NCBI RefSeq assembly: GCF_002838765.1
Contig: NZ_CP025120.1
Location: 2,480,001-2,544,000, forward strand
Direction of reading: 5' to 3'
Source: Kangiella profundi
GTDB lineage: Bacteria; Pseudomonadota; Gammaproteobacteria; Enterobacterales; Kangiellaceae
Length of the DNA: 64,000 nt
Shown here: piece by piece, positions 28,318 through 38,800 of the stretch
Layout of the letters: each line of letters opens with the position of its first letter
Numbering within the stretch: position 1 is the first letter of the stretch
Notes under the pieces: model-generated
Database searches by the model: none
The model's input: the letters and a program-made list of their open reading frames with translations, nothing else
What the model was told of the DNA's origin: nothing
Made by a program: the position numbers and the translations under genes

Positions 28318-31056
28318 TTAGTGTGCTTCTTCCCAGTTATCGCCAATTCCAACATCTGCGATAAGCGGTACGGATAGTTCAGCAACAGTTTCCATTAATT
28401 CTGGAATTTTCTGTTGAGCGAGCTCTAACTGGCTTTCTTCAACTTCAAAGACCAGTTCATCGTGCACCTGCATGATCATTTTAATGCCTTTGACGTCCTT
28501 GAGCCATTTATCCACTTCCAGCATTGCCAGCTTGATAATATCAGCTGCACTGCCCTGCATAGGTGCATTAATTGCTGTTCGCTCAGCAGCTTTGCGGCGC
28601 ATACCATTCTTTGAGTGTATTTCTGGCAAATACAGGCGGCGACCGTAGAGTGTTTCAACATAACCCAAATCAGCTGCTTTCTGTCGCGTTGTTTCCATGT
28701 AGGTCTCAACACCCGGATAACGTGCAAAATAAGTATTGATGTAATCCTGAGCCGTATTGCGATCAGTGTCGATTTGCTTAGCCAGACCAAATGCAGACAT
28801 GCCATAAATAAGACCGAAGTTAATGGCTTTGGCATTACGGCGTTGATTTGAAGTTACCTCTTCTAACGGCACATCAAATACTTCCGCGGCTGTGGCCGAG
28901 TGCACATCCAATCCTTCTTCGAATGCTTTCAGTAAGCCTTTATCTTGCGATAAGTGGGCCATGATTCGAAGTTCGATCTGTGAATAGTCAGCCGCTAAAA
29001 TTTTGTGTCCTTTCGGTGCTATAAAAGCTGTTCGAATACTACGACCTTCTTCCGTTTTAATTGGTATATTCTGTAGGTTTGGATCGGTTGACGACAATCG
29101 TCCAGTTGCAGCTACGGCTTGATGATAAGAGGTGTGAACACGACCTGTTTTGTCATTAATCATCAGCGGCAATTTATCAGTGTAAGTTGACTTCAACTTA
29201 CTTAAACTTCTATGTTCCAGAATCAGTTTTGGTAATGGGTAGTCTAACGCTAACTCTTGTAACACTTCTTCAGCAGTTGATGGCTGACCTTTTGGGGTTT
29301 TCTTTAAAATTGGCAAACCTAATTCTTCATAGAAGATAGACTGCAACTGCTTCGGTGAACCCAAATTAAATTCTTTACCTGCAATATCAAAAGCTTCTTT
29401 CTCAAGTTCCTTTAATCGCTTTTCGAATAAATGACTCTTCTCTAGAAGTAGTTTTCCATCAACCAAAACACCATTTCGCTCAACTTTAGATAAGACTCGT
29501 AACAAAGGCATTTCTATATGTTGAAAAACTTGAGTTGGGCCTTCATTTTCTTTCAGCTCTGGCCATAATTTTTGATGAAGGCGCATCGTTATATCTGCAT
29601 CTTCCGCTGCGTAAGGAGCAGCCTGTTCAATTTCAATCTGATCAAAGGTCAGTTGATTCTTTCCTTTACCCGCGATTTCCTCAAACTTGATATTTACATG
29701 ATTTAAATGGTGCAGCGCAAGCGTATCCATATCATGACGACTGGCAACACTATTCAGGCAATAAGACTCAAGCATGGTATCAAACTCGATACCACCCAAC
29801 TCTATTCCGTAGTTTGCCAATACGCTCATATCGTACTTCAGGTTCTGCCCCACTTTTTTGTTTTTTTCTGATTCAAGTAATGGTTTTAATTGTTTTAATA
29901 CTTCATTCCGATCTAATTGCTTTGGAGCTCCCATGTAAGAATGCGCAAACGGCAGGTAAGCAGCCTCACCATTATCAAGACCAAACGACATGCCTACCAA
30001 TTCTGCTTCAATATAACTAAGACTGGTCGTCTCGGTATCAAAAGCAAATAGCTCTGCTTCTTTTAATTTTTGTATCCACTTGTCTAAATCTTGCTGCTCT
30101 AATATCGTTTCATATTTAGAGCGGTCGACCAAAGCGACACCTGAACCACTTTCACTATCCTGACTTGATTCATCACTCTCACCAAGATCTTTCAGTACCT
30201 CGGTCAACCAGCGTTTAAATTCCATCTCGCCATAGAGCTTTTTTAACTCTTTGAGATCCGGATTAGAAATATTTAAATCACCAGGTTTAAATTCAAGATC
30301 ACAATCCAACTTTATAGTTGCCAACTCATATGAAAGCGGCAAACGGTCAATGGCTTCACGAAGGTTCTCACCAATCTTGCCGCCGACTTCGTCGGCATGC
30401 TCAATCACACCCTGCAAACTGTCGTATTGCTCCAACCATTTAACCGCAGTTTTGGGACCGCATTTATCGACTCCCGGGATGTTATCGACCTTATCCCCTA
30501 CTAAAGCCAGATAGTCGATGATTTGATCTGGCTTAACGCCAAACTTCTCAACCACTCTTTCCTTGTCCGTAATTGGATTATTTTTATCCATGGTGTTAAT
30601 CAGCGTGACATGATCACTGACCAGCTGTGCCATATCTTTGTCGCCAGTCGAAATTAAAGTCTCACGACCTTCATTGCAGGCCTGCTTCGCCAAAGTACCA
30701 ATAACATCATCAGCTTCGACACCATCAATAACCAATAAAGGCAGACCCATGGCTTTCACAATTTCGTGAATAGGCTCAATCTGCTGACGCAAATCCTCCG
30801 GCATTGGTGGACGGTTCGCCTTATATTCAGGGTAAAGATCATTTCGAAACGTCTTGCCTTTTGCGTCAAACACCACCGCCATATGCTCAGGCTCATACTC
30901 TTTGATCAGACTCTTCAGCATATTGATAACGCCGAACACAGCGCCGGTCATCATGCCTTTGGAGTTAGTCATTCGCTGTAATTGAGGTACATGATAGGCA
31001 CGAAATAGATAGGACGATCCGTCAACAAGAATAAATGGAGGCTTTTTTTCAGACAT
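28318..31056 (-). CDS. polA: DNA polymerase I
   Basis: 912 residues, all three domains present. The N-terminal 5' nuclease opens with FILVDGSSYLFRAYH and has VFDAKGKTFRNDLYPEYKANR. The proofreading exonuclease keeps the DxE pair in FDTETTSLSY, so it should be active, unlike in some lineages. The polymerase has motif A (DYSQIELRIMAHLS), motif B (RRNAKAINFGLIYGMS) and motif C (MQVHDELVFEVE). It performs Okazaki fragment maturation and repair synthesis. It stands between the T6SS operon and the small RNA region, transcribed in the same direction as both. Confidence 0.97.
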   Translation of the reverse strand: MSEKKPPFILVDGSSYLFRAYHVPQLQRMTNSKGMMTGAVFGVINMLKSLIKEYEPEHMAVVFDAKGKTFRNDLYPEYKANRPPMPEDLRQQIEPIHEIVKAMGLPLLVIDGVEADDVIGTLAKQACNEGRETLISTGDKDMAQLVSDHVTLINTMDKNNPITDKERVVEKFGVKPDQIIDYLALVGDKVDNIPGVDKCGPKTAVKWLEQYDSLQGVIEHADEVGGKIGENLREAIDRLPLSYELATIKLDCDLEFKPGDLNISNPDLKELKKLYGEMEFKRWLTEVLKDLGESDESSQDSESGSGVALVDRSKYETILEQQDLDKWIQKLKEAELFAFDTETTSLSYIEAELVGMSFGLDNGEAAYLPFAHSYMGAPKQLDRNEVLKQLKPLLESEKNKKVGQNLKYDMSVLANYGIELGGIEFDTMLESYCLNSVASRHDMDTLALHHLNHVNIKFEEIAGKGKNQLTFDQIEIEQAAPYAAEDADITMRLHQKLWPELKENEGPTQVFQHIEMPLLRVLSKVERNGVLVDGKLLLEKSHLFEKRLKELEKEAFDIAGKEFNLGSPKQLQSIFYEELGLPILKKTPKGQPSTAEEVLQELALDYPLPKLILEHRSLSKLKSTYTDKLPLMINDKTGRVHTSYHQAVAATGRLSSTDPNLQNIPIKTEEGRSIRTAFIAPKGHKILAADYSQIELRIMAHLSQDKGLLKAFEEGLDVHSATAAEVFDVPLEEVTSNQRRNAKAINFGLIYGMSAFGLAKQIDTDRNTAQDYINTYFARYPGVETYMETTRQKAADLGYVETLYGRRLYLPEIHSKNGMRRKAAERTAINAPMQGSAADIIKLAMLEVDKWLKDVKGIKMIMQVHDELVFEVEESQLELAQQKIPELMETVAELSVPLIADVGIGDNWEEAH

Positions 31057-31149
31057 TAGGATTAGTGATGTTGGTTAGATTCGGCTAGTGTAGCAAAAAA
31101 TGTTGCCGTCTCGCATGGTCTTTAGCAGCTTCATGCTGCTATTAATAAT

Positions 31150-31171
31150 TAAGGCCGCTATTGCGGCCTTA
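31150..31171 (-). terminator. Hairpin after tssC, probable T6SS operon terminator
   Basis: GGCCGC-TATT-GCGGCC (31153-31168) lies 13 bases past the tssC stop. On the minus strand it is followed by TTAATTATT, a weak U tract, so some read-through into polA is possible. Confidence 0.7.
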
Positions 31172-31183
31172 TATGGAGGGAAA

Positions 31184-32674
31184 CTACTTGCTTTCCGGAA
31201 TTTTAGCTACCAAGCGTAATGAAGTGCTTAGCTCTTCCAGCTGCAGCCATGGCTTTAACCAGGCTTTCGCATGATAGACACCGGGGCTTCCCGGTACTTC
31301 TTCCACTTCAACCTTAGCTTCAGCCAATGGATATTTGGCACGTGATTCCTGACCCGCTGCTTCATCCGCGTTGACGTAATTAAGGATCCAGCGGTTCAAC
31401 CAGGCTTCACAGTCTTCTGGCTCCATAAATGAACCAATCTTGTCACGCGCCAATACCTTCAAGTAATGAGCGAAACGTGACGTTGCCATAATGTATGGCA
31501 AACGCGATGAAATGTCGGCATTTGCGGTAGCATCAGGACTGTCATACTTTTTGGGACGCTGCGTAGTATTGGAGCCAAAGAACACCGCATAGTCTGTATT
31601 CTTGTAGTGACACAATGGCAGGAAGCCTAGTTTACTTAACTCAGCTTCACGACGGTCGGTAATTCCCACTTCGGTCGGGCACTGCATATCCATGTCGCCA
31701 TCATCACTCATGAAATTATGCATAGGCAATGATGTGACTTTACCACCACCTTCCGCGCCACGAATCGCGGTACACCAGCCGTGCTCGGTAAATGCCTGAG
31801 TCAGTTTACTGCCAAGTACATAGGAGGCATTCATCCAGCAATAGTCTTTATTATCAACGCTGTTTGCCACCTTGGTCTCACCATCAACCGGTAGTTCTTC
31901 AAAGGCAAACTCTTCGATTGGACGCGTTTGTTCACCATACGGAAGTCGCGCCAGCACGCGGGGTGCAGTAAGAGTTACAAAACGTGAGTCTTCCGAGTCA
32001 CGGAACCCACGCCAGCGGGCATATTCCAATGAGTCAAAGATTTTCTCCAGGTCGCGCGGCTTTGATAACTCGGTCCAATCATTGAATCCAAACAATTCTG
32101 GAGACGATGCTGAAATAAAGGGAGCAAAAGCTCCTGCGGCAACATTCGACGTGAGTTCCAGTGTTTCGATATCCTCCGGATGATTGGTGAATTCATAGTC
32201 GCCGATTAATGCACCAAATGGTTCACCACCGGCTGTACCAAACTCACTCTCATAAATTTTCTTGAACAATTGGCTCTGATCAAACTCCACCGCTTTGCTT
32301 AAATCTTTGAACAATTCACGCTTTGGCAGGTTGATGACTTTCAGCTTCATTGACACTGACGTATCAGTATTTTGCACCAAATACTGCAAACCACGCCATG
32401 AGCCTTCCAGCTTTTGGAAACGCTCATTGTGCATAATTTTTGATAACTGAGCTGATAAGGCTTCATCAATCTTGTCAATTGCTTCCTTGAAGGTCACCGT
32501 TAAGTTTTTGTTCCAGGTGACGGTGCCTTTCATTGCCTCTGAGGTCAAAGCTCTTAACAACTCTTCAGCGCGACTGGCTTCAGTTTGTTTGGTCGCAGCG
32601 ATGGCCTGACTCAGAATGTCCTGGCTCTGCTCGACTATCTGTTCCTTTGAGGAAACTTTTTCCATTTCAGTCAT
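31184..32674 (-). CDS. tssC: T6SS contractile sheath large subunit TssC (VipB)
   Basis: 496 residues, normal for the family. It polymerises with TssB into the sheath that drives the Hcp/VgrG needle. Conserved stretches include [36 protein letters not shown] and a C-terminal half with GGGKVTSLP and [15 protein letters not shown]. Its ATG overlaps the tssB stop (TAATG), so the two are translationally coupled. It is the last gene of the operon; the usual followers hcp, tssE, tssF and tssG are absent and a hairpin then polA come next. Confidence 0.96.
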   Translation of the reverse strand: MTEMEKVSSKEQIVEQSQDILSQAIAATKQTEASRAEELLRALTSEAMKGTVTWNKNLTVTFKEAIDKIDEALSAQLSKIMHNERFQKLEGSWRGLQYLVQNTDTSVSMKLKVINLPKRELFKDLSKAVEFDQSQLFKKIYESEFGTAGGEPFGALIGDYEFTNHPEDIETLELTSNVAAGAFAPFISASSPELFGFNDWTELSKPRDLEKIFDSLEYARWRGFRDSEDSRFVTLTAPRVLARLPYGEQTRPIEEFAFEELPVDGETKVANSVDNKDYCWMNASYVLGSKLTQAFTEHGWCTAIRGAEGGGKVTSLPMHNFMSDDGDMDMQCPTEVGITDRREAELSKLGFLPLCHYKNTDYAVFFGSNTTQRPKKYDSPDATANADISSRLPYIMATSRFAHYLKVLARDKIGSFMEPEDCEAWLNRWILNYVNADEAAGQESRAKYPLAEAKVEVEEVPGSPGVYHAKAWLKPWLQLEELSTSLRLVAKIPESK

Positions 32675-33189
32675 TACTCATTGCCTCCCTTGTCTTTGAT
32701 TTGTCCAAGAGCTTCGGCCAAAGCATTAAGGTCATCACTGTTTTGCAATACCTTTTCCATTAAACCCTCAAGCTCTTCCGAACGGTCAATTTTCGTCATC
32801 AGATCACGTAGCTTATTACGCGTGTCCATCAATTTTTTTAATGGTTCTACCTGATCTACGATTGCAGCAGGTTCAAAATCATCCATCGAGTCAAACTTTA
32901 AATTCACTGCCATTTCTGAGCCATCATTCTGTAGCGTGTTTTCAACCTTGATATTCAGACCTGGTGCCATATTGCGCATGACTTCATTGATATTGTCTTT
33001 ATCAATTTGGATGAAGCGACGCTCTTTTAATGGCTTCACTGGTTTAGTTGAATCAGCACTAAAGTCACCCATCACACCAACAACAAAAGGCAGCTCTTTT
33101 TCCAGTACTGCACCGTCAGTTTCGACATCATAGGTAATATGGACTCGTGGTTTACGCACTTTTTTCAAACGGTCATGTATACTCGCCAT
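32674..33189 (-). CDS. tssB: T6SS sheath small subunit TssB (VipA)
   Basis: 171 residues. The N-terminal [25 protein letters not shown], the [16 protein letters not shown] stretch and the [33 protein letters not shown] helix region are standard for TssB. It pairs with TssC in the contractile sheath in the cytoplasm. AAAGGAGA before the ATG is a strong ribosome site, as expected for a highly expressed structural subunit. It overlaps tssC by one base and lies 30 bases after tssA. Confidence 0.96.
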   Translation of the reverse strand: MASIHDRLKKVRKPRVHITYDVETDGAVLEKELPFVVGVMGDFSADSTKPVKPLKERRFIQIDKDNINEVMRNMAPGLNIKVENTLQNDGSEMAVNLKFDSMDDFEPAAIVDQVEPLKKLMDTRNKLRDLMTKIDRSEELEGLMEKVLQNSDDLNALAEALGQIKDKGGNE

Positions 33190-33219
33190 GTGGTTCTCCT
33201 TTAGCTTTAGGGTTCAAAT

Positions 33220-34296
33220 TTACTGGTTACTACCCACATCGATCCCTGTTAGTTTAAAATATTGCTCACGCGCATCTTCTTCCGGAATTAACTGCTGTAA
33301 CAGCTCTGGAAGCGATAAGTCGCTCCAGCGAATGCTCTGTTCCAGCAAATAGGAAATAGGTGAGTGAGGTTCGGTTTTTCGGAAATAGTCGGCAACCTGA
33401 CGCAAAGTATTCACTGCCTGTTCGCGTCGATTGATTTCTTCTGTCTGATGACTAGCGGTTGCTGTACCGCCTTCTTCCTGCTCCTGGTTATCAGACTCTT
33501 CAGTTACTGCCAGCTTATCTTTAGCCAGGTATTCAACAGCCTGCAGACACTCTCTTAGTGCATTTCTGATATTTGAAGTCGGCTGGGGCAATGACTCACA
33601 AACGCGATCAAACTCTTGGGTAAATGCTTCATAGGTTTCAAGCGCAGTTTGCAGGTCACTGACCAGTTCCTGATAGAAACTATCAGGTGTTAGCACTACC
33701 GATTTTTTAATGGCCTCCAAAGGGATTGCGCCATTATCAATGCGACTCTGCTTTTTCTCCGCATCCAATCTCTCCAGCTGTACGGCCTGCTCATATTGCC
33801 AGACACAAGCTGGCAGGTACTCATCATTCTGAGTCAGCACTATCGATTTGATTGGTGTTATCAGTGTTCCAGCACCATCAAATCCATTGAGACCTGATAA
33901 AGGCGCAACCCGGGTTTCGATACCATCCTCATCAATTGCGGGATAAATGTCATCGTCCCAAAATCGACGGATTAATTCGCTTGCCAGTTGATAACCCTGA
34001 GTAAAACCTTTAATGCCATCAATCCTTGTAGTCGCCTCAATAAACCAGGCAACGACTTCCAGATCTTTGGTTTCATTCTTTAGGGCATCCAAAGACAAGT
34101 CTTTAAGCTGATACCAGTTTTCATCAATTGTTGCCCCTTCATCTGCATCGGCCAACGCGATTCGCTCAGCTTTACGTGCCGAATTGCGAGCATCTCTTAG
34201 CTTGTAATAAATGGATTCAACGCTGGTATCATCGCGCAGGTCGCGACCACAAGGTTGTTCTTCACTAATCGGTTTGATGTAAGCTTCAATATCCAT
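33220..34296 (-). CDS. tssA: T6SS protein TssA (ImpA domain)
   Basis: 358 residues from the ATG at 34296, chosen because AGAGAG lies before it and because MDIEAYIKPISEEQPCGRDL is the normal family start; the upstream alternative adds ten residues buried in pppA. The N-terminal ImpA domain (CGRDLRDD, FIEATTRIDGIKGFTQGYQLASELIRRFWDDIYP-type pattern) spans about 150 residues. A middle linker and the C-terminal ISYLLEQSIRWSDLSLPELLQQLI segment follow. TssA primes and caps sheath assembly. It overlaps the end of pppA by 11 bases. Confidence 0.93.
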   Translation of the reverse strand: MDIEAYIKPISEEQPCGRDLRDDTSVESIYYKLRDARNSARKAERIALADADEGATIDENWYQLKDLSLDALKNETKDLEVVAWFIEATTRIDGIKGFTQGYQLASELIRRFWDDDIYPAIDEDGIETRVAPLSGLNGFDGAGTLITPIKSIVLTQNDEYLPACVWQYEQAVQLERLDAEKKQSRIDNGAIPLEAIKKSVVLTPDSFYQELVSDLQTALETYEAFTQEFDRVCESLPQPTSNIRNALRECLQAVEYLAKDKLAVTEESDNQEQEEGGTATASHQTEEINRREQAVNTLRQVADYFRKTEPHSPISYLLEQSIRWSDLSLPELLQQLIPEEDAREQYFKLTGIDVGSNQ

Positions 34297-35113
34297 TGAT
34301 TGTACTCTCTTCCCCGGCTTGTCCACTTAGAGCAGGTATGGTTTGGTCATTTGCAACAGTGCCTTCCACCCGCACAGAAATTGCGGTGATATTGTCCTGC
34401 GCTCCACGCACTAAAGCAGAATGAATGAGCGCCTTATTGATTTCATCCACATCTCCTGAGCTGAAAAAGGCGGAAATTTCCTGATCAGAAAGCTCCTTAT
34501 TCAATCCATCACTGCACAGCATAAAAATATCACCGTGCTGAATTTCACCGTCAACCCGATCCAGATGCAGTGTTTGTGAAGCTCCTATGGCGCGCGTGAT
34601 GACGTTAGCCAAAGGGTGATCTTCCGCCTCTTCCTCTGCCAGTAAACCCGAATCAAGCATGTCGTTTACCTGACTATGATCACGGGTTAACTGTTGTAAT
34701 ACATGGTTTCGATAGCGATAAACACGGCTGTCTCCTGCCCACAATATGGTGAAGCGGTTTTCATGAATAATTAGGACTACCACCGTAGTACCCATTACTG
34801 CCTGCTTATCAAACTTCTGAAACGCCAGCTGCCGTAATTTTTGATTGGTAATGCTTAAAACCTCAATCACTCGCTCAATAAACTCTTCGTTGCTGCCGGT
34901 TCTTCTTACCGCGGAAAGCTCATCCACCACCATGCCACTGGCCACATCACCGGCACTATGGCCCCCCATACCATCGGCCACTACCCATAATCCAATTTCA
35001 GGCTTTTCTATCTGATTATCTTCATTCACTTCTCGTACAGCACCAACATGCGTTGTTGCTGCCGATAGCCAACGATAATCAATTGTTGTTTTATCCTGCT
35101 CAGCTTCAATCAC
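34286..35113 (-). CDS. pppA: PP2C-type Ser/Thr phosphatase of the T6SS (PppA)
   Basis: 275 residues. Metal-binding motifs VREVNEDN, VVADGMGGHSAGDVAS, ILWAGDSRVYRYR, LCSDGLNKELSD and RGAQDNITAISV are all present, so a manganese/magnesium phosphatase is expected to be active. PppA reverses phosphorylation by PpkA, typically of Fha, and switches firing off. It overlaps tagF by 8 bases and tssA by 11, which supports one transcript and coordinated amounts. Confidence 0.92.
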   Translation of the reverse strand: MIEAEQDKTTIDYRWLSAATTHVGAVREVNEDNQIEKPEIGLWVVADGMGGHSAGDVASGMVVDELSAVRRTGSNEEFIERVIEVLSITNQKLRQLAFQKFDKQAVMGTTVVVLIIHENRFTILWAGDSRVYRYRNHVLQQLTRDHSQVNDMLDSGLLAEEEAEDHPLANVITRAIGASQTLHLDRVDGEIQHGDIFMLCSDGLNKELSDQEISAFFSSGDVDEINKALIHSALVRGAQDNITAISVRVEGTVANDQTIPALSGQAGEESTINGY

Positions 35114-35897
35114 AGCACTCTTCCATTGATAATTTTTCGTTTTCAGTTATTAATTGATTCTGTTCGTCATCAAATGACCGCCACCCCGAGGCCTGCCAAT
35201 TACCATCCAGGGTTGCATGAATTCCATATATCGGCGGTAAGTCATGACACAGCAGGACGGTTGGCCCCATATGTTCAGAGCCTTTTGTCCACCAGACACT
35301 TGCATAGTCTTTTTCAGCTTCAGTTTCATGATAGAAAACCTCAGCAGCAGCTATTTCACTTTCTGAAATCAGGAAGTCAGAACATAGCCTGTTGGCAATT
35401 TCCTGTGCTCCCTGCGCTAGATCTTTTCCAAAACTCTCAACCAGATCTGCGACTGACACTTTTTCGCCACTAAAAGAGCGTTGATTTAAAATTTGTAGTC
35501 GCTCTTCAAACTCATTTATCTCTAGTGAATTTGTCAGGGTATAAAGCATTAATTCTTCAATAGCTTCGCACTGCGCCATACTCAAAAAGGCCCCACTTTC
35601 AAGAGTGTTAATGATCACCAGTGGATAGTACCGGCCAACTTTATCCATACTCGGCATCATGCTGCCAAACAGCACTGCATCAGATAGCGAATCCTTTATT
35701 AAAAAACGCCAAATTGGGCTGGTAAGATAGTAATCAAGCCATTGCTGATTGAGCCTTTCCTTGGTCTCGGCAAGACCTTCTTCTAACCATTGATCGAACC
35801 GGTCCTGAATAGAATGAGGTACGTGGCGACTAATAAAGTCACCACAGCTTCTCATTTTGCCGAAACAACCGACTCGAGCCACATTCCTATCCATCAT
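35106..35897 (-). CDS. tagF: T6SS regulator TagF (ImpM family)
   Basis: 263 residues. The N-terminus (RVGCFGKMRSCGDFISRHVPHSIQDRFDQWLEEGL) is the ImpM/TagF signature, followed by SPIWRFLI and FGSMMPSMDKVGRYYPLVI. TagF represses T6SS assembly post-translationally in Pseudomonas and other bacteria. The first of two adjacent ATG codons forms a 4-base overlap with the tssM stop. No PpkA-type or PppA-type fusion is present; in some bacteria TagF and PppA are fused, here they are separate overlapping genes. Confidence 0.92.
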   Translation of the reverse strand: MMDRNVARVGCFGKMRSCGDFISRHVPHSIQDRFDQWLEEGLAETKERLNQQWLDYYLTSPIWRFLIKDSLSDAVLFGSMMPSMDKVGRYYPLVIINTLESGAFLSMAQCEAIEELMLYTLTNSLEINEFEERLQILNQRSFSGEKVSVADLVESFGKDLAQGAQEIANRLCSDFLISESEIAAAEVFYHETEAEKDYASVWWTKGSEHMGPTVLLCHDLPPIYGIHATLDGNWQASGWRSFDDEQNQLITENEKLSMEECCD

Positions 35898-38800
35898 AAA
35901 TCTGTCGGGCAGTTAAACCCCTCCAAATCTGAGCCAAAAAATGGGTTATTGACGCTATGCGCCTGTAGTTCAAAGCTTGCATCAAATTCGTCATGCTTGA
36001 ACTCCACCAAAAACTTATCGTAGGCCAGTGTCTTTTTCAGCTTTGCTTTATCCAGTAGTCGGAACAGGCTCCAGAAGCCGCTAGTCCTGACTGTTTCTGT
36101 TTGCCCGCCATCAGTTGGTGTAAAAGAGATAGAGGTTGCAATTTGCGGTTTCGGCCCTGGCCAACGAGTCGGGTAGGCGCGTAAGGGACCGTGGCGGTAG
36201 GACAACACCTGACCTTCGATATCAACCAGGACCTGACCCGCGTTAACACTCAGGCTGGATGGTTTTAAGGTAAAGTTAACCGCTATATCAGTTCCATTTC
36301 TGACAAAAAAGCTTTCTCTAATAGCCTTTGCTTTTTCTAATTGTCTTAATGTGTAGTTACTGATGCCAATATCCTTGTGCAAACGCCAACGCCCTCGCGA
36401 AGTGTCAACAAATACACTTAAGTGCTGGTTAAAGAAACGATCAATGGTTCCGCCGTAAGAAAAGAAGCTTCTGAAATCATCCAGGGTTATGTCTTTTCTA
36501 CTGCGCTTGTTGACTGGGTATCTCCCTTCAATCGCGCGTCGACATTCTGAGAGCACTTCTGTTTTCCATAAGTTATTAAGGTAAGAATAGGTCCCTGTAT
36601 TTGTCAGTGTTTTACCGCTGTTCTCAACCTTGCCCAACCATTCGCTCATTGGCTGAGGTGTCACGCTGGCTTCTTTTTCCAGCTCGCTGATAATACTGGC
36701 AGCCTGTGGGCTACTGGTTACTTGATAGGTTTTTTCTTCAGCATTATTGGCATTACTGATTGATTCGAGAAACACCTGCATATTTTTCAGAGCGCCGATG
36801 CTTTGTTTTAATGGACTATTACCGTCTGGCTCTCCTACATACTGAATGATGTCGTAAAACGCATCGTTCACAACCTGTTCTGGCACTGTATCGATATCAG
36901 CACTATCTGGGATCAACCGATCAAATCGATTGGCATTATTGGTGACCCGTGATGGAGCTGCTGTTTCAGCAATATCCTTTGCCGCATCCATGTTAATGCC
37001 TTCATCTTTAGGACGCGCCAACATAACGTTATTTCGTATTGCCGAGTACAGTCGCTCTATCGGAGCCTTAACGCCGGTCAGTTCCTGTAACATCAGGGCA
37101 CCTTCTTCGGGTGTTGAAAACTCTCTTACCGCCAAGTCATTAATCAATTCTTTCCAGTAAAAAATATAGTCCTGGAAATACTTTTCACGCACCTGTTCCT
37201 GAATATCAAGTAACGACAGTTTATCTAGAGTTCCGGCATCATCCGTCGGCAATACCCAGGAGTCTTTTGATAAAATCTCACTGATTTTTTTGCTCTCACG
37301 CTTGAAGATGGCATGATAACCAGCCTGCGTATACAGACCCGGTACACCTTCACGTAATGACTTGCCACTCTTACGATAGAAGTAGTTTTCGACCTGCTGT
37401 GAGAGATAATCGCTAGGTTTAAACTCCGGCATGGCATTGAGATAGTTATCGAGAATACTGTTGTATACACGCTCAACTAACGATACCTGGCTTAATTTTT
37501 CCTGGGCAAAACTCACTAACTTGCGATCCTGTTCTGGCAAGCTCATATGCTCGGTCAGGAAATAGCTTAAATGGCCTTTTAGATCACTGCGTAACTCTTC
37601 ATTGATCTCACCCGGATAATCTCGACGCCACAAATGTTCAAACAAAGAGGCGATATCCTTATCTTCCTTATGCTGAGGCAGATAGAACATCAGGTAAATA
37701 CGGAGTAGCTCATATAGATAGTCATTATGTTGCTTGGCCTGAAGCATCTCCTTCTCCAAGCTGCCTTTGAGATAAGGTCCAAAATAATTGGCCAACCCTT
37801 TGTTATAAACCTGCTGGGTAACACCACTAAATTTGTCGCCCTGATATAAGCCAAAGCCTTCACTCAGTGTGTTTTTATTATCGATAATCTGGTTACTGAA
37901 CTTTTTTAACACATTCAAACCACCATTCAATTCCAACAGATTAGATTTGTCAGTAATACCACCACCGCTCGCCTGGTTATATTCTGTTACCAAGGATGAA
38001 GTGCTAGTAATTAATTGCTTGTTATTGGCATAACTATGTGACCATAGATAGCTGAAGGTGATCAGGCAAAATCCCGCCAGGCCATAGCCAATTCGATGAA
38101 TCAGGCGCTGACGTTTCTGATAGGCAATATTGACTCCTACCAGTTTATCTTCTTTGAAAATGACGTCTGTTAGTAATCGCTTGATAAAATAACCTTTACC
38201 ATCACCACTATCACTTCTAACTCTTTCCTGTTTAAAGCCAAAGGTGTTTGAAATATCACGCCCAATACGATTGATTGGTGTACCTTCCTGTGTCGCACTG
38301 GTTAGATAAACGCCTCTTAAAAGTATTGGCTCTTCATAACGATTTTGACTAAAGGCTATTTTGATGAAGTCATCAATATTTTTTTGGGCCAGGCGGAGCT
38401 GACGTGGGAAACTGTAGATCAGTGCTCGTCTTTGTTCACTCTTCTCATGCTGCAGTTTTTTTAGTAGCTTCCGCTCTATATTCTGTATCAGCTCTACAAA
38501 GTACCTATTAAATTTATCGACAGCTTTATGATGTGAGAAGTCTTCTCCAACCTCAAACGTTAATCCGAATACTTCTTCGCGTTCCTCGCGAGAAATATCT
38601 TCAAACAACTCATTAAATCCAGCCAGCAGATCACCTTTACTTAATACCAGATATACCGGGATATTAATGCCCAGCTGCATCTTCAGTTCCTGAATTCTTT
38701 TTCGAATAGTTCCTGCCAGCTCGTTTAGCTCTGAATGAGATTGCTGCAGTAACTCAGCAATACTGATGGTAACTATGGCCCCATTAACAGGTCTCATAGG

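Noticed and set aside
23938..31056. Genomic island boundaries around the T6SS
   Set aside because: No tRNA, integrase, direct repeats or base-composition jump is evident by eye; the neighbours engB and polA are housekeeping genes.
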